16,441 bases of DNA from the NCBI GenBank assembly GCA_019693395.1, contig JAAMXP010002786.1, positions 1 to 16,441 of the forward strand. The letters run 5' to 3'. Within the stretch, counting starts at the first letter, position 1; the number at the start of each line of letters is the position of its first letter. Below, piece by piece: positions 9,101 through 16,441 of the stretch. Both the position numbers and the translations under genes were made by a program. The DNA comes from Ettlia oleoabundans (Eukaryota; Chlorophyta; Chlorophyceae; Chlamydomonadales). The notes under the pieces were generated by a model. That model was given only the letters and a program-made list of their open reading frames with translations. It did no database searches and had not been told where the DNA came from.

Positions 9101-12100
9101 GGAGCCCAGCCAGCGCAGGCTCTGCTGTAACGCGCACGGGAAAGCAATGTGAGTGTGGCCAAAGAGGAAGTATGGTGATCTTGAAGTGAGCAACAGGGAG
9201 CCGCACCAAGCAAACCCTACGATGTAGGATAAGCCAAATGTCTGGAGCAACGGAACATCTGGGGTAACGGCAAGAGGAACTGGTCGTGAGCCGTCTGCCA
9301 GCAAGAACCCGGGTATCAACCACGCTTTTGTATGCCAACCGCCATGACGTTGAGAATCGATGGTAGAGGCAGGCAAAGCGCATGCACGGGACTTGCGGTG
9401 GCGTGGAACTCACATGCACGGCAGAGGGGTGCGCCGCCAGCAGGGTGCTGATGCTGAGGTGCAGTGGCAGCAATGCCCCCTGTTGCACTGTTGCGATCGC
9501 GATGCTGCCACCTGCCGTGGCGACAGCCACCGCCGCGATGGCGGCGCCGCCAGGGGTGCCAGGCAGCGCCACAGGCACCGGGCAGGCGCAGAAGCCGGTC
9601 ACTCTCTGTGGCAGCGTGTGCATCAGTCCTGGCAAGTGCAGCAGGTTGAGAGCAAGGTGACGCAGATTGGACATGTTGATTGATGAGATCACACACTCAA
9701 ACTCTGCTTTTAACCATGCACGCCCGCATGTGCAGTTCATGAACTGCAGTGTGATGCTGTCGCCCAGGACATGCCAAAGTGAGCGTGCTGCAACATAACG
9801 CGGCGTCCCACCCCACCCCACTCCATACCCCCTGATCCACCCACCTAGCAACTTTGGCTTGGGAGCAGGCGGCAACATGGATGCTGAAGCTTTGGGGTCT
9901 GGCAACGAACCACTCAGCAGCGGCAGCTGCCATTGCCAAACGCGGCCGTCGCTTGCCACACCCATCAATAGCACGGTGCGCCCCGCTGCCTCTTGCTGTG
10001 CCTGTTGTTCGGCCAACGCTGACTGGCTGGTCCTTCTGTCTAATGCCTGACCGTTGGAGCCCTCCGCCTCGCTGCCTATGCTGCTGTCCTGCATGTTGCT
10101 GGACGACTGCCGCCGTGCCATGCCCGGGTGTCGCCTTACGTCAGCAGCCATCAGGAGAGCACTGGCGTCAGCAGCGGCCCCTGGTGGCTCAGCAGCCCCC
10201 AGCCCACGCCACAGCCCCGCACTGAGTGCGAGCAGGGTGGGGGCTGCAGGCACAGCAGTGCAGAGCTAGCGACAGTGTGTCAGGGGCAGGGCAATGCAGC
10301 GACCACCTTCCAACAACAGCAGCAGTGATAAAGGCATCAAGAAAGCGGGTGCACGACAGCCGGGTGACACGTCAAGGTGCTGCTGCCACACTTCAATCAC
10401 ACAAATCCGGTGGAACACAGGATTGGCCTACACACCGGCCCCAAACTTCAATGCTGGCGGAAGCAGCTTGTTGGCTCCCAGGCAGCTGTAGTTGAGGAGG
10501 CGGGCGTGGCGTTGCCACACGCTGACGCTGCTATCGCGATGGGAGCAGTACAGCACATCAATGCCGCCCTCGCTCAGCGCCTTGCCAGCCGCTGCAGCAG
10601 GCAGTGACGGAGGGGGTGAACATGTGGGAGGGGCAGGGCATAGGCCTCCTTGAACCGCAACGTGGAAATGGAAAGAACACACTGGCATTGCTGGCAAAAT
10701 CCACAAAACCCCGATGAAATTGCCTGTCGGAACACATGCCCTAAACACAGGCAGCTGCCTACACACCTGCATGCCCGTAGCAGCCCAGCAGGTCATCAAG
10801 CGGCGGTCGGCTGGCTGGAAGTGGTGTGGAAGCTGCAGGCTGGCCGTACTCTAGGTCAAACACGATGATCTGCAGCACCAATACGCGTTTTCAATTATAT
10901 TAGCATTAGTGGTGCTGATGGTAGCATTCCACAAGTAGCACACCAGCTTAATCCTTGCCTGTGGTTCCACCAGCAAGAGGGGGAGGGCACCCCCACCCAA
11001 CAATTTACCCAATTCCTGCCTCAGGCTGCTACACAGAATCGATCCTCCCTCCACCAGGGAGGGATAGTGCAGCACCCACGATCACCCACCTCACGCTGCA
11101 GCAGCAAGAACAGGAGGTCGCTTGTACCGCTGAATGCGCAGCGTAGTGTACCGCCTGCTCCCAGCTCCACTTGGTACTGCTGCTGCCGGATGCGGTCAGC
11201 GGAGGCATTGACCAGGCTGCAGGAGGTGGAAGGCCGCACACGAAGCGGGGTCTGTGACACTATACTGTACCTCAGGTTGGCAGGTGATCAAGAAGTGCTC
11301 AGCTGCTGACTGTGTGCCTGTCATGAACAACACACATATGCCATGCCATGACCAGCCCTGCCAGCACCCAGATGCAAAAGTTGGCGGCTTGTTACCATCA
11401 ACAACCACTGCCAGCGGCACTAGCCTCACCACAGCACAATGAATGTTCCCTTTGAGCCGCACAACACGAGGCGTCGGCGGTCCAGCGGGTCTCCTGCCAG
11501 CCCAGTGAAGGCCTCACCGCCGCCGAAATCTTTGCGCCACACAATGCCTCCCGCTGCGGTACCCAGCACGACAGACGGGCAACAGAAGAAAACACTGCAA
11601 TTGTGGCAGCATAGCTAGGAGAGCAAGCAGCGAACAGCAAGGCACGGCACGACTGTTGGCTTTTGTAGCGACATCCAAAGGGCAAGCGACAGTTGGCTGC
11701 CTTTCATTGAGCACCGCACAGCACCCAGCACGGATGTGACAAGGTGGCAGCACCCGCAAAGTGTGCCACCCACTTCGATAGTCCCACAGCAGCAGGATGC
11801 AAGGTGCCAGCAGCACGGCCAGCACGCTGTGCGCTGCCGTGGCCCACGCCAGTCCCACGACAGGCGGGCGGTAGAAGCCGCCACTGCCCGCACCGCCACC
11901 GCCGCCACTACCGCTGCCGCTGCCCAAGCCCTCGGGCCGTTTGGCGCCAGGTATGTTGCCAAATGCGGAACCCCAGGGGTCTTCCAGGGCTGCGATTACA
12001 GCACCCGTGTTCACATTCCACACCATGACACGCCCATCGTCGTCCCCGCTGGCCAGCCGTAGCTGCGCCGCTGCGCGGGCATCCCGTGGGCCGCCGCCAG

Positions 12101-12677
12101 GGTGCCTGTTGTGAAAAGGGCGGCAAAGGCGGCATCGGTGGGAGCATGGTCAAGAGGACGTGCCAAGCAGCACACAACCATTGCTGGGAAAGGCAGTCGG
12201 CAGCTGGTGGTGAAGCAACACAAACATTAGCTGTGCAGCATTCTGCAGCACCCATGTGGTAATTCTCTGCACAAGCGGGCAGCACCCACCAAGCCAGCGC
12301 CGAGACTGCCGCCTGGCGGTGCGCCCCCGCCAGCGTGGTGGCAATGGACAGGCATTGTGCCTGCAGGCATGGGCAGCGGCAGACATGGGATGTAGCGCAT
12401 GAAACTGACACCTGGTGTCACGCTGACTGCTTCTCACTGAGCTACAGGGATGCCATGCGGGCATGTGCCAGCACCCAACTAGCGAGCCATGCCACACTGC
12501 TTATAAATGCTTAGTAATGTCCCTTTGGCATTATCCACTCACATCTACGATGACTACGGCTGAAGCAGCGGCATAAGCCAGCAGCTGGCCGCCATACAGA
12601 GCAGCAGCCCCACGATTTCTCTCTTTGACTGGCGGGCATGGCAGGTGGGCCAGAGAGTCAAGCGGCGCAACCTGCAT
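2638..12677 (-). CDS. WDR11: WDR11-like WD40 / alpha-solenoid trafficking protein
   Basis: WDR11 is known in animals as the core of a complex (with FAM91A1 and C17orf75) that captures endosome-derived vesicles at the trans-Golgi. Plants have homologues. Spliced by hand, this gene encodes 1,734 residues from an ATG at 12677 to a TGA at 2640-2638, against 1,224 in the human protein. Matches to the family occur in order: the N-terminal blade with GGQLLAYAAASAVVIVD; LRLASGDDDGRVMVWNV (about 85-100); LLLWDY then GGIVWRKDF (175-190); IIVFDLEYG (280); VASDGRVWQWQLP (about 470); the second propeller with SEIWSVGG (about 643), GDSEGTLAHWDT (about 812-823) and AVLVASLADGALALFD (938-955); then helical repeats with AFWRRLPATLAWLAAAL (about 1295), LEYVALGDFQTAVGFLLAS (about 1415), LLQDSGLWRYAATLIAHAL (about 1550) and LVAAGALKSALGLLRQ (about 1600). 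The extra length is Ala/Ser/Gly-rich linkers. The start and the last exon are less certain than the core. Confidence 0.85.
3524..3681 (-). other. GC-AG intron in WDR11
   Basis: The exon encoding LLQDSGLWRYAATLIAHAL ends CTCAG and the next bases are GCAAGC; no GT is available at this place. The acceptor CCTGCAG|GG at 3523/3524 restores the frame (Ala-Leu-Arg-Gly-Leu-Glu) and the next WDR11 helices. CAG|GCAAG is the standard strong context for the minor GC-AG class handled by the U2 spliceosome. Confidence 0.7.
5191..5217 (-). CDS. WDR11: 27-base WDR11 micro-exon (nine codons)
   Basis: Between acceptor TTTTGTCAG and donor AACG|GTGCCT lies a 27-base exon that contributes ALVKLHLANG across its junctions. 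Phase demands it: the exon above ends in phase 1 and the exon below begins in phase 1. An alternative uses a downstream donor (GTGCCA) of the previous exon and an acceptor ten bases upstream, and keeps the same peptide core. The short exon itself is likely, its exact edges less so. Confidence 0.5.
5313..5687 (-). other. WDR11: Disordered Ser/Ala/Gly-rich linker exon in WDR11
   Basis: This exon encodes about 125 residues that open with an acidic DDEDGG and run through Ser-, Ala- and Gly-rich sequence before a basic segment, TFKNLGGAVKSQLKSLAAG, that could form an amphipathic helix. I find no counterpart in animal WDR11. It sits between the second propeller and the helical C-terminal region, so it is probably a flexible lineage-specific hinge. 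Confidence 0.6.
6127..6173. repeat. (CAGG)n tetranucleotide microsatellite, about 12 copies
   Basis: Forty-seven bases of perfect CAGG repetition (CCTG on the transcribed minus strand). It lies inside the WDR11 intron 5993-6224, beginning about 50 bases downstream of the donor at 6224. It should be length-variable between strains. Confidence 0.95.
9629..9844 (-). other. Stop-free intron of length 3n in WDR11
   Basis: This 216-base intron has a normal donor (CTAG|GTGGGT) and acceptor (TTGCCAG|GA). Removing it joins two WDR11 segments correctly. It contains no stop in the reading frame and its length is a multiple of three, so an unspliced message would encode 72 extra residues without a frame change. 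This explains the unusually long unspliced open frame here (8808-10253). Confidence 0.65.
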
Positions 12678-12812
12678 GGCCCCTGCCTGTGTCCTGCCAG
12701 CACCACCCTGCGAGGCTGGAGCAGCGCGAACGGCGGCGACAGGACGGCGGCTTGGGACTGCCGTATGCGTGAGCGATGTGGCACCCGGCCGCCGCGGGTG
12801 TAACTCACATAC

Positions 12813-12990
12813 CTCAGTTTTCCAGTCCTCGTGGGTCCATCAAACAAGTCAAGCTTGATCCGATCGGCATAGTAGGAGCGCTCCTCTCGGCGCTTGATGT
12901 CCGTCGTTTCTTGTAATATCTCTGGGTCGTGCGGCCGCAGGGCGCGGACCTCTAAAGAGCTGTCATGCGGAGGCTGCTGGCCTTCGCCAT
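12813..12990 (-). CDS. Unassigned coding-looking exon upstream of WDR11
   Basis: A minus-strand frame reads a polar, conserved-looking segment containing LRPHDPEILQETTDIK and then REERSYYADRIKLDLFDG, ending at a donor CTGAG|GTATGT (intron begins at 12812). The frame stays open upstream to about 13178 but contains no ATG. An upper boundary at 12990 is suggested by the acceptor CACTACAG. Joining the donor to the acceptor GGCAG at 12694 is phase-consistent with the first WDR11 exon, through a 119-base intron. It may therefore be an N-terminal extension of WDR11, whose usual family start lies near the next exon, or part of another gene. Its donor is GTA, unlike the WDR11 donors. I do not recognise the sequence. 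Confidence 0.4.
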
Positions 12991-13267
12991 CTGTAGTGCC
13001 GCAGCACTGCGTAGCTGTGTGGACGCCCGCAACTGCCCTCGAGATGCTCTGCAGCTTGCAAACAAAACACTTGGGATCAGTTTTAATACCTTGCCTGCGC
13101 CGTCCCGCGCAACCTGCGGTGTTCGCTGTTGAAGGACTAGGCAGGCAGAAACCCGTCGATTTCTCAATGGGTGCAGTTTAAAGGGGTTCAAACGCCCAAC
13201 GTGACCAGTAATAAACAGCACTAGGCGTGGTAGGCCGAGCAAAACCTCATGCCGACATTTGCGCCAT
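12991..13267. promoter_or_regulatory. Probable shared region of two divergent genes
   Basis: The minus-strand WDR11 gene (or its upstream exon) and the plus-strand Gln-rich gene begin on either side of this stretch. It is the only available space for their promoters if those starts are right. I see no convincing TATA box or other named element. A minus-strand frame without ATG remains open through about 13178, so part of it may be transcribed or coding. Confidence 0.3.
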
Positions 13268-15597
13268 ATGGGCCCACTGCCGTGCTACAAACCCTCCCGG
13301 CACCCGGCTGGCACAAGCTTGCGAGCAGCTTGCGACTCAAGTCGAGCTTCTCTGGTGGCGCTACGGCCTGGAGGCGTCTGGGGGGCGGTTGGGGCGGACG
13401 CAGCAGGCAACGGCACGTGGGTGCTGGCACAGCGCAACCAGGAGCTGCCGCCGCCGCCGCCGTTGCTGCAGCAGCAGGAGCAGCTGAGGTGGGGCTCACT
13501 TGAGCACCCGCCATCTCTGGGCTTTCCCTCCCCGCTGCAGTCCTGGGCTCTGCCTGTCGCCACAGCGGCGTTCCCAGCCCAGTCACTGCCACGTCAGCAT
13601 CAATTGACGCAGCTGCCGGCAGGTTCAATACTACATGGCAGTACCATGGCAGGCAGTACCGCAGCAGGAGGCACGTTGTCCCTCTTTGACCCGCTGGCTG
13701 CGCAGCAGGCACAGCAGACGCTGCAGCAGCTTCAAGCGGCAGCTGCCACGCAGTTCCGCCAGCAGCAGGAAGCTGCGGTACGGGAGCAAAGGCTGCAGGC
13801 TCTGCTGAAAGCTAGGGAGGACCTACTGACAGAAGAAAGCGGCCAAGCTGCCAGCGGGGTTGGCCTCGGCGATGGGGAAGAGGCCTCACAGCCAGCAAAG
13901 GAAGTCACCGATTTGGAGCTGCCTCCCTCACTTGCGGGCATGACCTCTCTCTCCCTGCCCCTGACGCCGCCGCCGGGCCAGCAGCAGCACCAGCAACCTT
14001 GTAGCCTGCCGCCGCTGCCACGTCAGCAGCAGCCTCCAGCTCAACCAGCAGCAGCTGCTCATCTGACGCTGCCACTATTGCAGCCGTCCTTTGGGCAGCA
14101 GCAGCAGACAGAGGAAGCAGGAACAGTACCCACTTTGCCCCTTTCTCTGCCATTGCCGCTACACCAGCAGCAGTTACCAGCAGAAGTCTCAGCAGCAACA
14201 GCAGCAGCAGCAGCCCTGTCCTTGCCACTGCCACTACCACAGACGCAACCAACACCCGCAGCAGCAACGGCAGTGCGGCAGCCATTCTTGGCAGTGCAGC
14301 ACGACCACTACCCACCCGCCTCATCAGCCCCACAGCAGCAGCAGCAGCAGTGCGGCAGCCAAGCCTGGCGCAGCAGCAGCAGGCGATGTTTGAAGCCATG
14401 GCGCAGGGGCAACCGCCGCCACCTGAAAAAGGCAGGTGGTTTGAATTTAGATTTGAACTTGCATCCCAGCAAGGTGGGCAGGCGCAGGCTGACCACTACC
14501 AGCAGCAGCAGCAGCAGTAGTTGGTTGAGCAGCAGTTGAGACAGCCTCGTACATCCGCCCCGTCAACTCTGCCGAGGCAGCAGCAGCAACAGGCTCAGCA
14601 GCGCCAGGAGGAGCGGCATGATGGAAAGAGAACCCCAGATGAGAAGGAAGGGGACGGGGGCAGCTGCGGGGGCGAAGGCGGCAGCGGCAGCAGCCAACGC
14701 TTTTCGCCGGAGTTGCAACTGATGGCGGCGGCGTGTGTGGGTTCAGAGTCTGTGTGCCCAAACGATGCGAGCAGGTCAAGCGATAGCAGTAAGTCGGCAA
14801 AGCGGCTGCGGCTGGGGATCTCTGAGCTTACCTGCGCGCTGCAGCAAGGCCAGCAGCGGCAGCAGCACGACCACCTATTGCAGCACGACCACCAGCAGAT
14901 GTTGCAACAGCTGCAGCAGCAGGAGCAGCAGGAAGTGGCCGAGGAGGCATTTCAGCTGCAGCAGCTGCTCAACCCCGGCACCTATCCTACCTCAGTTCGA
15001 GGCCCAGTGGCAGCCCGTAGCCCCCTGGAGTTGCCCTCCTGCCAGGCAGCCACGTCACCTCTGCTTTGGGCAGTTCCCTCGGTTGGCTGCGCGCTGGGCG
15101 GGCCCGGCGGCAGCACCAGCAGCCCCTTGTGTGGGCAGACCGCCGATGCAGCTATAAAGCTGTTGAAGGCAGAAGGAGAGGGGGTTGAAAAAGAAGTGGT
15201 GCTAGGGATTGGCCGTGGCAGCGTCGGCAGCGGCAGTGCCCCTGCTGAGGGCCTTGCGACGGCAGATGCAGGTGCACAAAACGGGCTAAGGCAGGGGCTC
15301 GGGCTAGGATTAGACACCAGCTTGTTGGGGCCAGCAGCAGCGACAGAAGAATTTGTGCAGCAGTGGCAGGCGGCGAGCGCCGGCGCCTTGGCAGGCGCCA
15401 GCATGGCAGGCGCTGGCGCCTCGTCAATAGCTGACGCCACCTCAGCAGCAGTAGGCCCCATTTCAGCACCAAATGCCAACTCAACAGCAGGCGCCAGGTC
15501 AGCGCTGCTGCATCCCGCCCCATCGGGGCGGCGCCCCAAAGGCGCCCTGGCCGCTGCACTGTCCCTGCCCGTCGCCTCGCCGAACAACCCTCACTAA
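13268..15597 (+). CDS. Gln/Ala/Pro-rich low-complexity protein, gene model uncertain
   Basis: The frame beginning at ATG 13268 (open from 13205) runs to 14539. A second frame runs from 14521 to a TAA at 15595-15597. Both are rich in Gln, Ala, Pro and Leu and read like one protein. The first part holds a likely coiled coil, AQQTLQQLQAAAATQFRQQQ and onward to LQALLKAREDLLTEE (13705-13840), then Leu/Pro/Gln repeats. The second part holds a basic SKSAKRLRL (possible nuclear signal, near 14790) and a Gln/His-rich helix near 14870-14960. The frames can be joined by an intron 14474-14580. A strong acceptor TTTTTGCAG at 15646 suggests another intron and a short last exon ending at 15679. No catalytic or DNA-binding domain is recognised. 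A nuclear regulatory role is only an inference from composition. The start could also be elsewhere, for example the ATG at 13249 in another frame. Confidence 0.5.
14271..14361 (+). repeat. 14-base direct repeat spaced 77 bases, in different frames
   Basis: CAGTGCGGCAGCCA occurs at 14271-14284 and again at 14348-14361. The first copy reads VRQP in the upstream frame and the second reads VRQP in the downstream frame, because 77 is not a multiple of three. This marks the zone where the coding frame of the Gln-rich gene appears to change. Confidence 0.8.
14333..14350 (+). repeat. (CAG)6 tract at the frame change
   Basis: Six perfect CAG triplets read as Gln in the upstream frame and as Ala in the downstream frame. 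Slippage or a one-base error here would shift the frame in the direction observed. Confidence 0.9.
14474..14580 (+). other. Candidate 107-base intron in the Gln-rich gene
   Basis: A donor AAG|GTGGGC at 14474 resembles the GTGGG donors of the neighbouring WDR11 gene. An acceptor GAGGCAG at 14580 gives an intron length in the local range. Removing it carries the upstream frame into the downstream frame in phase 0 and also removes the in-frame TAG at 14518. Other acceptors at CAG triplets nearby also fit the phase, so the right edge is uncertain. Confidence 0.4.
14500..14520 (+). repeat. (CAG)6 followed by TAG in the downstream frame
   Basis: Six CAG triplets (14500-14517) are followed at 14518-14520 by TAG and then by codons for Leu, Val, Glu, Gln, Gln. 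In this frame the TAG differs by one base from the preceding Gln codons. It is the only stop between about 14005 and 15595 in that frame. Confidence 0.85.
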
Positions 15598-15646
15598 CAC
15601 CAACAGCATCAACAGCACCAGGAGCACGGCCCTTTTATTTTTGCAG

Positions 15647-15679
15647 CTGCAAGAGGAACAGGTTCTTCGTGACTTCTGA
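15647..15679 (+). CDS. Possible short last exon of the Gln-rich gene
   Basis: After a textbook acceptor (GGCCCTTTTATTTTTGCAG) the sequence reads LQEEQVLRDF and a TGA at 15677-15679. A donor GCA|GTAGGC at 15451 is in the same phase and would give a 196-base intron containing the TAA at 15595. A donor at 15571 also fits. If used, this exon replaces the tail ending at 15597. Confidence 0.35.
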   Translation: MQEEQVLRDF

Positions 15680-15989
15680 GTCTTGGCCAAGAGGAACAGC
15701 AAGAGCAGCATGCGCCTGGGCAGGGGACGCTGCCTTTGCCCTTATTTTGAATGAACCAGCTGTACACCCAAGCTTGCATGTGTGCTTTCAGCCCGACTGC
15801 TTGGGCATTGGTGTATCAACCATCAGCCACAGCGAACCGAACAACACTGTTGTGGAGTGAATAATCGCATTTTGATTTTCTCGTTGTTCCGCATGCCATG
15901 CCACTTGGTGCGACATTTTTTGAACCGTGGCGCCAACTCAGGCTGCTGCCGTCCTGACCTTGGACATGATGCTCCTATTAGCGCAACTT

Positions 15990-16011
15990 TGTTACAAGGT
16001 TGTTACAAGGT
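15990..16011 (+). repeat. Tandem 11-base repeat, two copies
   Basis: TGTTACAAGGT is repeated exactly twice, end to end. It lies in the presumed 3' UTR or flank of the Gln-rich gene. Confidence 0.9.
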
Positions 16012-16023
16012 TGGGGCGACAGT

Positions 16024-16063
16024 CCTCATGAGCATCATGAGGGTTACCTCATGAGCGTCATGG
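16024..16063. repeat. Inverted repeat CCTCATGA-GCA-TCATGAGG and a decayed second copy
   Basis: Positions 16024-16031 and 16035-16042 are perfect 8-base reverse complements around a 3-base loop. The next element, 16047-16063, repeats CCTCATGAGC then GTCATGG, a near copy with a weaker right arm. A stem-loop could form in RNA or DNA. Role unknown. Confidence 0.8.
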
Positions 16064-16084
16064 CTCCATATGTGTATACGTATG

Positions 16085-16089
16085 TGTAA
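16085..16089 (+). terminator. Candidate TGTAA polyadenylation signal, Gln-rich gene
   Basis: TGTAA lies about 400-490 bases after the candidate stops of the Gln-rich gene and just after the hairpin pair. A second TGTAA is at 16415-16419. Either could mark the transcript end. Confidence 0.4.
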
Positions 16090-16441
16090 CAAGTCAGGGA
16101 GTGTGCCTAAAAAGCCTTCGTAGCCTGGGCAGCAGGCAAGGAGAGGGAAGAGGCAGACGCAAGAAGGAAGGGATGAACCAAAATTGGGCGTGAGCCGGTT
16201 GTTGCTTTCAAAGGTCCCAGTTGGCAATGAGTTTAGGTCACCAGATAGATAAAGAGTAAAGGCGGAAGGTTGAGAGTCTGGTGTGAGAGGGTGTGGTGCA
16301 GTCCTGAAGGCGGGGTTCATGTCAACAATACGGGTGCAAGTGAGGAAGGTGGTAAGTGAGTGAAGAGTTGAAATGGGCCCTTCTTGCACTATATTCAAAC
16401 GAACAAAATGCGTATGTAAGCAAGCATACAGGCGCGGGGGG

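Larger units (their letters stand above)
2638..12693 (-). other. WDR11: Exon-intron map of the WDR11-like gene
   Basis: Exons in transcript order (plus-strand coordinates): 12543-12693 (ATG at 12677), 12290-12360, 11774-12105, 11430-11553, 11090-11264, 10767-10869, 10436-10591, 9845-10243, 9414-9628, 9028-9124, 8663-8774, 8122-8433, 7791-7945, 7498-7581, 7115-7294, 6842-7003, 6225-6604, 5848-5992, 5313-5687, 5191-5217, 4569-5059, 4006-4408, 3682-3763, 3391-3523, 3025-3184, 2638-2834. I checked the phase at each junction and the coding length from the ATG is 5,205 bases, divisible by three. Twenty-four of 25 donors begin GTG (mostly GTGGGT, GTGAGT or GTGAGG) and one is GC. Acceptors are nearly all CAG. 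Introns are 95 to 289 bases. The weakest junctions are the two around 5191-5217 and the last intron. Confidence 0.72.
15680..16441. other. 3' flank of the Gln-rich gene, no gene recognised
   Basis: GC content drops and Gln/Ala-type coding composition ends. Open frames here (for example 16003-16398 minus) show no repeat, motif or codon pattern like the neighbouring genes. The stretch holds a short tandem repeat, a hairpin pair and two TGTAA signals, described separately. It is probably 3' UTR followed by intergenic DNA. Confidence 0.55.

Noticed and set aside
8808..10253. 481-residue minus-strand open frame taken as one exon
   Set aside because: It joins two true WDR11 exons through a stop-free intron and then runs past a donor at 9414. 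Only 9845-10243 and 9414-9628 match WDR11.
13221..13712. Minus-strand open frame opposite the Gln-rich gene
   Set aside because: Most of it is the complement of Gln/Pro-rich coding sequence. Its last part looks somewhat protein-like and could be an upstream exon of the WDR11 transcript, but I found no firm junction.
14273..14350. Intron between the two 14-base repeats
   Set aside because: A GT-AG intron here would be 78 bases, a multiple of three, so it would not correct the frame change, and it would leave the TAG in place.
13905..15587. Ala- and Leu-rich minus-strand frames (13905-14399, 14982-15587)
   Set aside because: These are the expected shadows of CAG/GCA-rich plus-strand coding sequence and show no domain.
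14518..15597. Nuclear reassignment of TAG/TAA to Gln, as in some ulvophyte algae
   Set aside because: The TAG at 14518 and the TAA at 15595 both sit where Gln would fit, and the other two genes end in TGA. But the 1,734-codon WDR11 model and the ankyrin frame contain many Gln codons and no in-frame TAG or TAA, and both stops can be placed in candidate introns. The evidence is too weak; a genome-wide count of in-frame TAG/TAA in conserved proteins would settle it.
16003..16398. 131-residue minus-strand open frame
   Set aside because: No recognisable motif, composition unlike the other genes, and it overlaps repeats and probable 3' flank. It may be chance.

Overview
The window looks like nuclear DNA of a GC-rich green alga (Chlorophyta; Trebouxiophyceae or Sphaeropleales seem most likely, not resolved further). 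The evidence is: genes cut by many short spliceosomal introns (about 95-290 bases) with GTG-starting donors and TGCAG-type acceptors; TGTAA polyadenylation-like signals; CAG/GCA-rich coding sequence giving Ala, Gln and Ser runs; and an ankyrin protein of a style common in these algae. There is no operon layout, mobile element, CRISPR array, tRNA or rRNA that I can see.

Layout. (1) Positions 1-1973, plus strand: 3' part of an ankyrin-repeat protein gene, cut by the left edge of the window. (2) Positions 2638-12677, minus strand: a large gene of at least 26 coding exons that I identify as WDR11, a double WD40-propeller plus alpha-solenoid protein of Golgi/endosome vesicle tethering. I rebuilt the exons by hand. 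Every junction is phase-consistent and the model gives 1,734 codons plus a TGA stop. A further coding-looking exon lies upstream (about 12813-12990). (3) About 13268-15600/15679, plus strand, divergent from WDR11: a Gln/Ala/Pro-rich low-complexity protein with a coiled coil, basic clusters and a possible EAR-type motif. Its frame changes once and it carries two in-frame stops in Gln-rich context, probably because of introns. (4) Positions 15680-16441: apparent 3' flank with small repeats and TGTAA signals.

Genes 1 and 2 converge and their predicted 3' ends overlap; genes 2 and 3 diverge from a shared region near 13.0-13.27 kb. No functional link between the three genes can be shown from sequence. 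The points most worth a second look are the broken reading frame of the Gln-rich gene with its LDLNLHP motif, the unexplained exon upstream of WDR11, the unresolved C-terminus of WDR11, its GC-AG intron and 27-base exon, and the stop-free intron at 9629-9844.
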